DNA of 64,000 bases from Bartonella sp. AU16XJBT (GTDB lineage Bacteria; Pseudomonadota; Alphaproteobacteria; Rhizobiales; Rhizobiaceae): assembly GCF_028618665.1 (NCBI RefSeq), contig NZ_JAQITF010000010.1, forward strand, positions 1 through 64,000. Reading direction: 5' to 3'. This document shows, in pieces, positions 29,253 to 38,645 of this stretch; positions within the stretch are counted from its first letter, which is position 1; each line of letters begins with the position of its first letter. Position numbers and translations under genes: made by a program. The notes beneath the pieces were generated by a model. The model saw only the letters and a program-made list of their open reading frames with translations. It was not told where the DNA came from and made no database searches.

Positions 29253-29878
29253 CACGCTAACTCCTTGATTTCGGCCGCAACAGCTTCAATCTCTGCGGTT
29301 GCTTGTCCTTGCTTATCCACTTCGTAAACAGCCTTGCCCTGTGCAGCAGCTTCTGCAAAAATCACACGTTGCGCAACACTCGAAGAAAGAACATGCACGG
29401 GATATATGCCAAGAGCTTCATTCACATCACGCCCTATCGCTGTATTGACTATTTTACGATTAATAACAAAAGCAGATTTGAGATTTTCTTTATAAACGCG
29501 TGCTTCGTCAATCAGCTTTACAATTCCATCAGCAGCCCAAATATCATAGGGACTAGGCAAAACAGGTATAAGCACAAAATCCGAAGCCATAAGAGCACTC
29601 CGCGCAAGATCAGTCACACGCGGAGGACTATCAATAATAATATGATCATAACCATGACCAATCTGTGTAATCTCTTTGTGAACTGTTGCACGTGGTAAAC
29701 CAATAACCGAAAATAAAGGATCCTCTTCACGCGCAGCAGCCCAATCCAATGCGCTCCCCTGTGGGTCAACATCAATAAGCAATACTCGTGCACCGGTACG
29801 TGCAAAACTGGCTGCAAGATTCACGCTCAACGTGGTCTTTCCGACACCCCCTTTTTGATTCAAAAGTCCAATGATCAT
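29252..29878 (-). CDS. parA: ParA/ParF-family partition ATPase
   Basis: 208-residue MinD/ParA ATPase of the small plasmid (type Ib) class lacking an N-terminal HTH. Deviant Walker A KGGVGKTT at residues 9-16, LIDVDPQGSA switch near 38-47, Walker B-like HIIIDSPPR near 80. It would drive segregation of plasmid or island DNA with the ribbon-helix-helix protein encoded just downstream. No replication gene is visible nearby, so it seems to be a chromosomally captured module. It sits beside the EexN array, consistent with an integrated plasmid or conjugative element remnant. Confidence 0.9.
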   Translation of the reverse strand: MIIGLLNQKGGVGKTTLSVNLAASFARTGARVLLIDVDPQGSALDWAAAREEDPLFSVIGLPRATVHKEITQIGHGYDHIIIDSPPRVTDLARSALMASDFVLIPVLPSPYDIWAADGIVKLIDEARVYKENLKSAFVINRKIVNTAIGRDVNEALGIYPVHVLSSSVAQRVIFAEAAAQGKAVYEVDKQGQATAEIEAVAAEIKELA

Positions 29879-29899
29879 TCGTTACGTCTTTCAGTATTA

Positions 29900-30270
29900 T
29901 CGTTTTTACGATTATACTGAAAATAACAAAAGAAGCAAGCATACAACACCTGAAAAACAACCATTTGTCTTAATTTTTAAGATAAAAACAACAGCCCCCA
30001 ATTTTATCTTTATAATATTCTTTTAGCATGAGCCCAAAATATTATGAAGGGAGTGTTCTTGCTAATAAAAAGATAAATTGAAACAAGAAATAGGGTCTTC
30101 TTTCCCCGCCTTAAAATGAAAATTTCTTAAATCTGCGCTAACCTATAACTAATGGTCTCTCCATAATCTTTACCCCTCGGATTTTACTCTCCATGAGGTC
30201 CACTGCATACGACTCGACAAATAAGCTCTGCCCTAAATAGATAGCAAATTACCAAGGAGAATTGATGGTT
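29900..30270. other. Intergenic; possible parS/operator region
   Basis: Upstream of parA. I see no clear iterated operator. Near 30110-30240 there is a diverged copy of a sequence that recurs at 31510-31690 ('AACCTATAACTAATGG...' and 'GATCTGTAAACAATAG...', both ending 'CTCTTAAATAGA.A.CAA'). Confidence 0.4.
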
Positions 30271-30985
30271 TTACATGTTGAATGAGAGAACAGAAATCTA
30301 TACAATTCTCTCGTTTTCCCTCTCTTATATTCAATCAATTAAAATCACTTATCTACCATCACAAGCAGAGTTGGCATATGAGAATAAACACTGAAAAAAA
30401 GGAATAAAAATACTTCTTATGGAGTGTTTTAAATATCAAAAGCTTGTTGGTAGCATCGGTGGCTCATGTATGATCGTGCCGGCTTATCCCTTTTCTTGAG
30501 CTAAAGATGGGGGTACAATGAATGTTGTACTCTTTAAATTTATACCCTTTGCGCACAACAGAGTGAAATGAGCTTGAGAAAATACGGATAGCTCTGCGCG
30601 CAAACAAGCAACGCAATGGATTGTTCTATGCTTCGTGAGAACAATGAATGATCCATAGAGAGAGAGCTATCTTTCATAACGGTAATTCATTGAGCTCTCC
30701 CCATCTTTACGCTTGAGAAGGAGCCCCCATCACATACTTTGTGCCATCTCGTAGGTGTTACACCAGCTCTTGACCCTTGCAACGGCTCATGAGAAGGCAT
30801 CTTTAGTTCTTTCTTCTACAATTTCACTCCACACGAGGCCCTCGCTTATAACGTGCAAACAAGAGATCTTGATTGATACAACATAGAACAGAGTTGAAAC
30901 ACAAGAATCTTACGGGTTTTAGGGTTCTAATTCAAGTTAAGGAACGCTATATTATCATTATAAATCAATGCGCTGTCTAAGATTG
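30270..30985. pseudogene. Two decayed tyrosine-integrase fragments in opposite orientation (copies 9 and 10)
   Basis: Copy 9 runs rightward from about 30270 to 30680 (flank, 'CATCACAAGCAGAGTTGGC', trace 'AACAAGCAACGCAATGG'). Copy 10 runs leftward from 30985 to about 30700: its reverse complement begins 'GCATTGATTTATAATGAT' and carries the same 'GTTCTATGTTG.ATCAATCAA' and 'GTGTGGAGTGAAA' elements. They converge near 30690. Confidence 0.55.
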
Positions 30986-31163
30986 AATAACAAAGATGTT
31001 GCCGTATGAGATATTTTGCACCTTGACAGCGCGTTTTTCCAAACAAGTTTTCTCGACAAAAAGAATATTTTTGTTAAGATGCCCTTGCAAGATCTCACTT
31101 TCATCATGTTCTTTTATAGACCTAAGAGTATTGTAAAAATCGTGCAATTGGGAATAAACAAAA

Positions 31164-31493
31164 ATGAATTTACAACAAATTGACCCTGATATTTTTATCG
31201 GCGCCCAAATTAGCATAGAAAATATCAAAACATTAGCAGAAGCTGGTTTTAAAACAATTATCTGTAACCGCCCCGATCACGAAGAGGCTCATCAACCTGA
31301 TTTTTCAAACATTAAAATGGTTGCAAATAACTATGGCATAAAAGCCTATTACATTCCCATTTCTCCTCCGACCATAGAAAAATCAGATGTTGAAACCATG
31401 CAAACAATTTTAAAAACAGCCTCTCTCCCTCTTCTCGCCTATTGCCATCATGGAACGCGTTCACTGCATCTTTATCATTTAGCACGTCTTTAA
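31164..31493 (+). CDS. DUF442 / TIGR01244-family phosphatase- or sulfurtransferase-like protein
   Basis: 109 residues. The sequence MNLQQIDPDIFIGAQIS, FKTIICNRPDHEE and the loop YCHHGTRS (Cys followed by a short loop ending in Arg, as in the dual-specificity-phosphatase P-loop CxxGxRS) match the small beta-lactamase-hydrolase-like family (DUF442) found alone or fused to metallo-hydrolases in alphaproteobacteria, linked to sulfide or persulfide handling. The active-site Cys and Arg are both present. Only a weak ribosome site (GGGAA) precedes the ATG. A broken piece of its 3' end recurs at about 31796-31860. Confidence 0.8.
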   Translation: MNLQQIDPDIFIGAQISIENIKTLAEAGFKTIICNRPDHEEAHQPDFSNIKMVANNYGIKAYYIPISPPTIEKSDVETMQTILKTASLPLLAYCHHGTRSLHLYHLARL

Positions 31494-31795
31494 TCATAGG
31501 TTGCATAGGCTTCCCATGCACTTTACAAGACAAAGTTCTTAAATTTGCACTGATCTGTAAACAATAGTTTGTCAAGAATGTTTTTCTTACACCTTCCACT
31601 TGGGTTCTCCCTTTACTTGGGGCTTCCCTCTTTGTGGAAAGCACTGCATAGGGCACGATAAACAAACTTTGCTCTTAAATAGACAACAAACATCTACCCC
31701 TGAAGCCATAAAAATACATGCAAATTGGTGAAGCGATAAACTTTTAAAATAAAAAAGTCATCGATTTTAAATTTTGTGAAATTCTAAGAATAAAA

Positions 31796-31865
31796 GCACA
31801 AGAAATTTTAAAAACAGCCTTTCTCCTTCTTCTTATCTATTCTTGCCAAATACGCGGTGTGCTTA
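31796..31865 (+). pseudogene. Duplicated 3' fragment of the DUF442 gene
   Basis: AAATTTTAAAAACAGCCT followed by TCTCC.TCTTCT...CTATT matches 31406-31450 of the intact gene; the downstream 'GCCA..ACGCG' part is also recognisable. No frame of its own. Confidence 0.6.
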
Positions 31866-31965
31866 TTCATTGATTTTTCATCATGGATTTTAACGGATCA
31901 GAAAGAAACAAGCAGTAAACTTTCAACTGACAGCAAAAACCATAAAGTTAACTGTGAAAAAGATA

Positions 31966-32127
31966 ATGCTTAAATCAGATCTTCAGATATTCGATTCTCC
32001 CTCTCAACAACGGAAAAAACATATATTCCATGATGTTTTGGAATATATCTTTGTGATGATCATCACTTTAAGTGCTATTTTTACAGCTCTTCTCTCTTTT
32101 TCAGATAAACTTAGAGCATATTTTTAA
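31966..32127 (+). CDS. Small single-pass membrane protein, hypothetical
   Basis: 53 residues: polar N-terminus MLKSDLQIFDSPSQQRKKH, one strong hydrophobic helix (YIFVMIITLSAIFTALLSF), short basic tail. No known function. It is convergent with ribF and their 3' ends overlap by 17 bases. The run of coherent codons and the positive-inside charge pattern support it; there is no strong ribosome site. Confidence 0.5.
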   Translation: MLKSDLQIFDSPSQQRKKHIFHDVLEYIFVMIITLSAIFTALLSFSDKLRAYF

Positions 32128-33112
32128 AAGTAAGCAACCGATCCAACTTGGATAAGGGTTGAACTGTCTTTAAAATTTCTTTTGCTTTTTTTTCATCACG
32201 GTGCATTTGTGCAATCAAAGGTTCAAGTCCATCAAATTTTTCTTGTCCGCGCAAAAACTTGAAAAAAGAAACGGTACAGCTCTCCCCATAAAGGTCATCA
32301 TTAAAGTCAAATAAATAGGTTTCCAAAAGGGGGGCCCCATCTTTAACAACCGTTGGACGACAGCCAAAACTTGCAACCCCATCATATAAAATACCGTTGG
32401 CACGACGCAAACGCACCGCATAAACACCATGAGCCAAACAAACTTGAGGAGGTAACATCTGATTAGCGGTAGGGAATCCCAAAAGACGTCCAAGTTTGTC
32501 GCCTTGAATAATATTGGAGCATACCCGATAGTGATAGCCTAACAAATGAGCGGCTTTGTCCACTTCTCCTTGTGAAAGAAGTTGCCGAATAAAACTAGAA
32601 GAAATGATCAACGGTTGTGAATCTTGAAGACGAGAAACGCAAGGAACTTGCACAACCTGAAATCCAACTTCTTTTCCTCTTTGGCAAAGAAGATGGACGT
32701 TTCCACTTTTCTGATGACCAAATTGAAAATTTTCACCTGTCACCACAACGGAAACCTCAAAAGCTTCCTTTAAAATCGACTTAATAAATTCATCCGCTGA
32801 AAGAGCTGCAAATTGTGCATCAAACGGCTGTTCAATCACGCCATCAAAGCCAAGGATTTTAAAAATTTCAGCTTTTTCAGCCGCCTCTGTCAAACGATAG
32901 ACAGGGGCTGAACGTTGAAAAAAACTTCTTGGATGAGGTTCAAAAGTTAAAACAACAGCGGGTTTATTTTTTATCCGTGCGAAATCAAGCGCTTTTTGCA
33001 ACACTACCTGATGCCCACAATGAACACCATCAAAATTTCCAAGTGCCAACACAGCCCTCCGCCAAGCCGAGGGAAACATATGGGTTCCCTTAAGACGCAA
33101 AAAATTAACCAT
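32111..33112 (-). CDS. ribF: Bifunctional riboflavin kinase / FAD synthetase
   Basis: 333 residues from MVNFLRLKG. The N-terminal FAD-synthetase (nucleotidyltransferase) domain has LGNFDGVHCGHQ at ~24-35 (family motif GxFDGxHxGH) and the later ISSSFIRQLLSQG (ISSTxIR motif). The C-terminal flavokinase domain has GDKLGRLLGFPTAN near 200 and ends with the LETYLFDF and YG strands. Converts riboflavin to FMN and FAD. The start at 33112 overlaps the stop of the upstream HAD gene (TAATG); an in-frame codon 15 bases upstream lies inside that gene. Full length for the family. Confidence 0.96.
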   Translation of the reverse strand: MVNFLRLKGTHMFPSAWRRAVLALGNFDGVHCGHQVVLQKALDFARIKNKPAVVLTFEPHPRSFFQRSAPVYRLTEAAEKAEIFKILGFDGVIEQPFDAQFAALSADEFIKSILKEAFEVSVVVTGENFQFGHQKSGNVHLLCQRGKEVGFQVVQVPCVSRLQDSQPLIISSSFIRQLLSQGEVDKAAHLLGYHYRVCSNIIQGDKLGRLLGFPTANQMLPPQVCLAHGVYAVRLRRANGILYDGVASFGCRPTVVKDGAPLLETYLFDFNDDLYGESCTVSFFKFLRGQEKFDGLEPLIAQMHRDEKKAKEILKTVQPLSKLDRLLTFKNML

Positions 33113-33957
33113 TACTGAAGTGCCCACATGATTGCTTGTGGCCTATAACCATGACGTTCTAGAAAAGAATGCAAAGCTTGCTTATCCACCACACCATTTT
33201 GCATATAATCATAACAATGAATGCCCCCCATAATATAAAGGGCATCAAGACCAAAATGAGCCGCCCCCTTAATATCCGTCAAAAGACCATCACCAATAGC
33301 TAAAACTTGACTTTTTTCTACTGTCCCACGTATTTTTTGAAGTTTTTCAAAGGCACACTCATAAATAGGCGCATGAGGTTTTCCAGCAATGCGAACTTCC
33401 CCTCCTAATTGTTGGTAAAGACGCGCCAATGCACCAGCGCACCAAAATTCCTTATTTCCATAATGGACAATCACATCAGGATTAGCACAAATAAAAGGTA
33501 AATTCCGCGCGCGCATACGACGAAACATCTCCTCATAAGCAGAGGGTTCTTCAGCAAAATCTTCAAGAAAACCGCTACAAACAACAACAGAAGCTTCCCA
33601 TTCCTCAACAAATTCACACGCTAACCCTTCAAACAGTACCAAATCACGTTGTGGACCAATGAAAAAAACTTTACGCGGTGCAGCACAAATGAGGTCACGC
33701 GTTACATCCCCTGAAGTGATAATGGCATCATAACAGTCACTATGAATATTCATGCTTTGTAATTGGGCCGCAACATCTTCCCGGAGTCGAGGAGAATTGG
33801 TCAATAAAATGACACTTTTTCCCATTTGCCGAATTTTATACAACGCTTTCAAAGCTGGTTCAAATGCCTGCACACCGTTATGCACAACACCCCACACATC
33901 ACAAAAAACAGCATCATAATGCGCTATAACAGTCTCAATATGGGTCAGTTCATTCAT
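33112..33957 (-). CDS. HAD-superfamily class IIA hydrolase (TIGR01459-like)
   Basis: 281 residues from MNELTHIE. Motif I is FCDVWGVVHNG (~20-30; nucleophile Asp, with Val-Trp as in this alphaproteobacterial NagD-like subgroup), motif II LTNSPR (~60), motif IV IGDGLLTDIKGA near 225. A phosphatase of unknown substrate in the NagD/PGP group, commonly found beside ribF in Rhizobiales. Start at 33957 chosen because AGAGAGATAGG precedes it; an in-frame ATG at 33981 lacks a ribosome site. Translationally coupled to ribF. Confidence 0.92.
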   Translation of the reverse strand: MNELTHIETVIAHYDAVFCDVWGVVHNGVQAFEPALKALYKIRQMGKSVILLTNSPRLREDVAAQLQSMNIHSDCYDAIITSGDVTRDLICAAPRKVFFIGPQRDLVLFEGLACEFVEEWEASVVVCSGFLEDFAEEPSAYEEMFRRMRARNLPFICANPDVIVHYGNKEFWCAGALARLYQQLGGEVRIAGKPHAPIYECAFEKLQKIRGTVEKSQVLAIGDGLLTDIKGAAHFGLDALYIMGGIHCYDYMQNGVVDKQALHSFLERHGYRPQAIMWALQ

Positions 33958-34299
33958 AGTGCACCTATCTCTCTTTGTCATTGATCAAGCTGTCTTTTAC
34001 TTCAAAACTACTTATCGAAAGATAATAGCTCTGTCACCTGCTTTCTCAAACCATACCCCAACTTTGTATCGCCTATAGAGATCATAAGAAATGATAAAAT
34101 AAATAAGTTATCATTAAGTTGTGCAAAATTCTAAAACGCTTGATAGTAAAAGCTTATCATTCCACAATGCCCATTTTTCTCATAAAAATTTCAATTCTAA
34201 CAACAACCGCGTTAATACAGTTTTTTAGTGAAAACACTCAAATTTTTTACTTGGAAAATAAACGAATGAAAACCCGCCTTAAAAATCGCTTTCTTCAAG

Positions 34300-34810
34300 A
34301 TAAAACAATTGATTTATAACAATAATTTATTACTCACGCATAATGAAAAAACCGAATATCTTTTTTCATTTAAAATCTGTTTATATTGAATTAATCAAAA
34401 ACTATTTGCTTGCACATTATAAGTGAGATGAACGTGTAGAGCAAAACACTTGAAGAAAGGAATAAAATATCTCTTAATAGTCTCTCTCAAATGTAAAGAC
34501 TGTCGTAATATTTTGGACGATCAAAGAGTATGTGGAGTATATACCGTCGTACATCTTTTTTCAGTAAAGATAGAAGTATAGCTTTTATTCTATCCATGAA
34601 ACTTTTACTTTATACTCTTCACGGAGTGCCGTTGTGAAATGATCTCGAGCATTAAGAAATGTTCCTTTAAAACAAACTCGTGAATATCCGAACAGCCCAA
34701 TCTATTCTGTTTTGATTTTGTTTTGCATGAGGGATGTCCACTGATGAAAGCTTTTCCCTACCATCATGATATCTCAGTCGCATAAAAACAAACCATTTTG
34801 CTTATGAGTC
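34300..34810 (+). pseudogene. Decayed tyrosine-integrase fragment, copy 11
   Basis: Flank 'ACAATTGATTTATAACAATAATTTAT', 'TTGCTTGCACATTATAAG', then 'CGGAGTGCCGTTGTGAAATGATCT' and 'CTTTAAAACAAACTCGTGAA' (degenerate 'RREM' and 'SLKQTRE'). Aligns with copy 3 (17690-18240) over its full length and is likewise followed by a Brt-like RNA and an XRE gene. Confidence 0.6.
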
Positions 34811-34976
34811 AAGAACCTCATTAAGCGCCCCTAGGGGCTTAATCAAACCCATGGGGTTCTCTTACTTTCTTCGCCAAATTCAGGGCTGATGGCATAATTG
34901 TGATGAGCGATAAAAAATTGAAAAGCAAACAGCCTTTTATTAAAAAAGCTATCCGTCTCAAGAAAAACGATTTTTA

Positions 34977-35005
34977 TTGCCAAGCTCTTAAAATTACTTT
35001 ATGAA
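34977..35005 (+). promoter_or_regulatory. Predicted promoter of Brt-like RNA 2
   Basis: TTGCCA, 17 bases, TATGAA; conserved with 18381-18409. Confidence 0.5.
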
Positions 35006-35014
35006 TGGAGGTGT

Positions 35015-35203
35015 TTTGGTCGCATACGCAGCGACCAATAGGGCTCTAAAACCCGAAAGCTAAAATAAAAATTTACTCCGCTTTGCGGATATCCCGGAAT
35101 TCCGGGAGGTTTTGTTATGTCCAAGTGCTGTAAGCACTAAAAGCAAAATGCTGATTTAGCTTCAGTTTTAGACTCCCGGAATACCAATGCGAGGGCGCTC
35201 GCA
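35015..35203 (+). ncRNA. Structured leader RNA, Brt-family candidate 2
   Basis: Same architecture as the RNA at 18421: GGTCGC/GCGACC (35018-35035), TCTAAAAC with GTTTTAGA (35045-35052 / 35165-35172), GAAAGCTAAA with TTTAGCTTC (35055-35064 / 35155-35163), TCCGC/GCGGA (35077-35089), palindrome CCCGGAATTCCGGG (35093-35106), AGTGCT/AGCACT (35124-35138), GCGAG/CTCGC (35189-35202). Several helices differ in sequence from copy 1 but remain paired. Confidence 0.8.
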
Positions 35204-35217
35204 ACCGGAGGGGGCAA

Positions 35218-35588
35218 ATGCAAACTCAGAGCCTTAATATTGATCTTTTTGTTGGCAAAAAAATTCGCTTGAAGCGAAAAATATTAGGGATGTCTCAAAA
35301 AAACTTAGGAGACGCTTTAGGGGTAAGTTTTCAACAAATCCAAAAGTATGAAAAAGGCTTAAATCGTGTGAGCGCTGGGCGATTAAAGGAAATTTCCGAT
35401 ATCCTAAATGTTCCGGTTTCCTTTTTTACACGGATATCATCTTACATATCATCACAAACGAAAACACCTCGTACCCTCATGAAGAAATTGCATCAAGCAA
35501 AGAGGAATTTTTGCTTTTAAAAAGCTTTAGAGTCCTGACCTCTGTCAAACAGAAAGCCATTTTAAAATTAATTTGTGATCAGAATTAA
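35218..35588 (+). pseudogene. XRE-family HTH regulator with C-terminal frameshift
   Basis: The HTH_3 domain is intact (GKKIRLKRKILGMSQKNLG, FQQIQKYEKGLNRVSAGRL) and nearly identical to the protein at 18629. A T run of six at about 35422 (seven in the other copy) shifts the frame after PVSFF, so the product as written ends at 35520 (100 residues) with an unrelated tail. In the restored frame the homologous C-terminus (HEEIASSKEEFLLLKSF, then KQKAILKLICDQN) continues to TAA at 35586. Since DNA binding lies upstream of the shift, a truncated but active protein is possible. Ribosome site CCGGAGGGGG. Confidence 0.8.
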
Positions 35589-35589
35589 A

Positions 35590-36240
35590 ACTTTTTAAAA
35601 CATGGATATAGGGTGCACCACGCTCTGTTCTTGGCTTTCTCCCCACACCTCAAAGAATGCAAATCTCTCCTCAAACCGGTTGATAAACAATCCGCCTTCT
35701 CAAAAACAGCTCCTTTTCAGCTTCCCATTTTATATGGTTCCTTTGACAAAATTATACAGGCAAACCCTTTCTGAAATCTTCACCGTACTCTCCCATCAAA
35801 AGGCCCCATGCATAAACTTTTTACCTCACTACCTCTCAAACGATGGTGTTTTACAGCACTAAAGGATACGCATTCATATATATTTTTAAAAGGGAAATCC
35901 CCTCTTGGCTGTGAACGCTCCATTGATTTTAGACGATGTGCATTTAACATACCTGCTATAAAGACTTAGTATCTGTTATAAATTCTTAAAAGGCATGTTT
36001 TTTCCTCTAAAATCTCAATGCTATACTAACACCATCATAAGACAATATTATCCAGTTTTCTCGTAATCATAATCCTCAATCTGATAAAGTTGAAACAAAC
36101 GATATAATTGTGAATACAATTTTAGGCGATCATTTAGAATAACAAATGATAACGATTGCTTCTATAAAGATAAAAGAAGTCACAATCAATTGCACAGTAA
36201 CTTCTTTATTTGAAACTTATACATCTACTATTGAGATATG
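35590..36240. other. Intergenic with dispersed-repeat remnant
   Basis: About 35640-35880 is a diverged copy of the ~265-bp repeat of 21020-21815 ('GATAAACAATCCGCCTTCTC', 'CAGCTTCCCATTTTATATGG', 'CCTCACTACCTCTCAAACGA'). No gene recognised. Confidence 0.5.
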
Positions 36241-36248
36241 TATTTTTC

Positions 36249-36485
36249 TCAAAAGCCATGCCCACGATCCGTAGAAGGAGTCTCTTTCGAGAAAAACAGT
36301 TCATTATCTGCTTTTAGAACGTTTTGACAATTCGTAGATTCCTGAACAGCTGGTCCTGAAAGAAAACACTTCTTTCCCCATTCTTCTCTTAATTTTGCAT
36401 CTTTTTTAAAATCTTCTACGCTATAGTTTTTTTCACACCCGGTCACCAATAATAGAGCCATGCATAATAAAATAAATTTTCTCAT
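36249..36485 (-). CDS. EexN-like entry-exclusion lipoprotein 6
   Basis: 78 residues. Shorter signal MRKFILLCMALLLVTGC with lipobox LVTGC; mature part EKNYSVEDFKKDAKLREEWG, KKC and STNCQNVL cysteines as in the array at 26-28 kb. A separate, more diverged copy close to the virB locus; AGAGGGATAAA precedes the ATG. Confidence 0.78.
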   Translation of the reverse strand: MRKFILLCMALLLVTGCEKNYSVEDFKKDAKLREEWGKKCFLSGPAVQESTNCQNVLKADNELFFSKETPSTDRGHGF

Positions 36486-36625
36486 TTTATCCCTCTTTAA
36501 ATACCTTATCTGTTAACATTATCCCCAAAATGGATTTTGAATTTTCATATTTTATGAAGATAGAGCGTGATTATCCCTTGCTTATTTTCACAATGAACAT
36601 CTAAGTACAATAATGCAAGAAGCGC

Positions 36626-36880
36626 TCATGACAGCCGTCGTATGCGTTTTTCATAAAATACAATGAGAAGAAAAGAGCCAAAACTCAATAAAAATGACGA
36701 AATCAAAAGACGCACGAATGCTTTTGTCCAACTGATTTCAAATACAGAGACTGCGATAGGAATTGCTCCTAACACTAGAAAACCTATGAGCATTATAATG
36801 CTTAATATCACGCTCAACGGACCACGAAGCCATAACAAGAAAAGTGCAAGCGCTTTTTTATTTATTTGTATTTTGGTCAC
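36626..36880 (-). CDS. Small two-helix membrane protein, hypothetical
   Basis: 84 residues from a GTG at 36880 (VTKIQINKK...), chosen because AGGGGGGAAA lies directly upstream; an ATG at 36895 would add MRGEI but lies inside that ribosome site. Two hydrophobic helices (LSVILSIIMLIGFLVLGAIP, and LLISSFLLSFGSFLLIVFY) joined by a short loop, basic end KRIRRLS. Function unknown. Confidence 0.6.
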   Translation of the reverse strand: MTKIQINKKALALFLLWLRGPLSVILSIIMLIGFLVLGAIPIAVSVFEISWTKAFVRLLISSFLLSFGSFLLIVFYEKRIRRLS

Positions 36881-36899
36881 TATTTCCCCCCTCATGTTA

Positions 36900-37520
36900 T
36901 CGTTATTTTATACTTAGTGATTTAAAAATATAGAAGAAATACCAACGATACAAATCATGTTTAAAAAGATTTTTTCGTAAGGTCCTATTTGAGATCCATC
37001 ATTTGGAAGAATGATTTTAGAAGAAGATAGCTTTTAAAGTTTCATAAAGCATGCGACAGATTGACGAACTTTGAAGAAATAAACCGCATTACCCAATACT
37101 GAAAACAAAATTCTGGTTAAAAAAAATCTTTTGCTATGAATTCTTTTAAGCCATTGTGAAATACTTATCAGTTATATCAAACATTCCATTATTTTGGGAA
37201 GTGTTCATTTTTTTACCTTTATCAACCCCACTCTACAAACCCGTTTCTTGAGCATTTTTTATCTTCTCACTTTCTCCTTCAAGTGCAAATATTGAAAAAC
37301 CTTTTACCTCCCCAAATACCATTCCCCTTCTCCTTGAAAACATACAAGGAAAAAAGGCCATTTTAAGAGCCAATCTCTCTTAAAAATAAAAGTGTTATCC
37401 GTTCACCTTTATGAAAAAACGCAAATATTCTCACGGCTTATTCCAATTTATCCTATAGTAATTTGCAATTTTATTGGTAAAGTTTTCTCTCATAAAAGTT
37501 TAAGTAAATATGTTCGTCAC
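36900..37520. other. Intergenic, no gene recognised
   Basis: No supportable frame, RNA or repeat. Confidence 0.4.
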
Positions 37521-37526
37521 AGTCTA

Positions 37527-38252
37527 TCAAAAGTCAGAAAACGGGTTATAAGATCCATTATCACGCCGCCATTTTAAAGGTTCAGTGAAGTCGCTTGACC
37601 AAAGACCAATCTTGTTGTCACGTGCTTTTTCTTCCGCATGATAATACTGCGCTGGAATAGGATTTTCACCCTCCTTTGAGAGGAGCAACATACCTTCTGT
37701 AAGACCTGCCTCGGCTAAATCAACCCCTTGAACAAAACATTGCGCATAATAAACACCCTTGTGCATAAAAGCCTGCTTACAGGATAAATCCTGTCCAAGT
37801 GTTTTGGTGACAAGCCAAGCCGTTGTAACCGCACCACAGGGCCATTCTTGATTCTTTAATCTTGCTTTTTGACGTGGTGCGCATGTGTCCACACCATAAA
37901 GATGAATATCACGAGTAATACGGGATCGCCAAGATTGTGCAGAAGGTGTTAGTAATTTAAATGTAACCCCACTTGTAACCGATGCCCTACCATGAAAAAC
38001 AACAGCATTATTTGCAACATCGTTTGATAAAACACTCTTCTGTAGATCAAGCGCTGGTTCATTTTCTTCTAATGGTTGTTTAGTGATCGATTGACGCAAT
38101 TTTTTTTCTTCTCGATAGAGATCAACAATATCTTGGATATCTTGCGTCTTCAATGTTTCAAGAACGCTAAAATCTATTTTATCTTTATATTGGCTTAATC
38201 CCCACACTATGGAACCCATAATGTAAATAATAACAATCAATTTAAATAGCAT
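37527..38252 (-). CDS. Membrane-anchored thermonuclease-like protein
   Basis: 241 residues. One N-terminal hydrophobic helix (residues 2-18), a charged coil ~40-75, then an SNase-like OB-fold (~110-225): IHLYGVDTCAPRQKA (family pattern 'RLxGIDxPE'), WPCGAVTTAWL, YYAQCFVQGVDLAEAGLTEG and HAEEKARDNKIGLWSS (family 'A..A+..+.GlW'). The catalytic Arg-Glu-Arg set of active staphylococcal-type nucleases is not clearly preserved (C-A-P in place of the usual D-x-P-E), so activity is uncertain. Located between accessory DNA and virB2, transcribed away from it. Confidence 0.82.
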   Translation of the reverse strand: MLFKLIVIIYIMGSIVWGLSQYKDKIDFSVLETLKTQDIQDIVDLYREEKKLRQSITKQPLEENEPALDLQKSVLSNDVANNAVVFHGRASVTSGVTFKLLTPSAQSWRSRITRDIHLYGVDTCAPRQKARLKNQEWPCGAVTTAWLVTKTLGQDLSCKQAFMHKGVYYAQCFVQGVDLAEAGLTEGMLLLSKEGENPIPAQYYHAEEKARDNKIGLWSSDFTEPLKWRRDNGSYNPFSDF

Positions 38253-38457
38253 CTCTTAACACGCTCGCTCAAAAAATTCATTGTTTTTTATCCTTTCACA
38301 TTATTTACTAGCAATCCCCTTGTTTTTAAAGAAAAAATTGAAATACCTGTGTTACACATTAACTACATTTTGTAAAGAATAATATTCTCTCTCACCTTGT
38401 TTTAATATTGTTGTCTTAACCAAAAGCACAACTTAAAATTGCCATTTTCATATAACA

Positions 38458-38510
38458 CACTCTCAATTTGAAAAGACTTCTGTCTCTTGAAAAAGAAGAG
38501 TTTGAGAGTG
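38458..38510 (+). promoter_or_regulatory. Inverted repeat upstream of virB2
   Basis: CACTCTCAA and TTGAGAGTG form a perfect 9-bp inverted repeat 35 bases apart, with a nested CTTCT/AGAAG. It lies ~135 bases before the virB2 start. It could be an operator or a hairpin in the virB leader; BatR-type control of this operon is known in Bartonella, but I cannot assign the site. Confidence 0.4.
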
Positions 38511-38645
38511 AGCAGATCCACTATCAAGACTTTTTAAATAAAAAACGAGGAGTTTAGACTGTCATAAAATAACAGAATTCTCCAGTTGTTAGAGGTAATG
38601 GAATGTCGAGATATGAACAAATATCGTTTGTTAAAGAGAGGTAAA

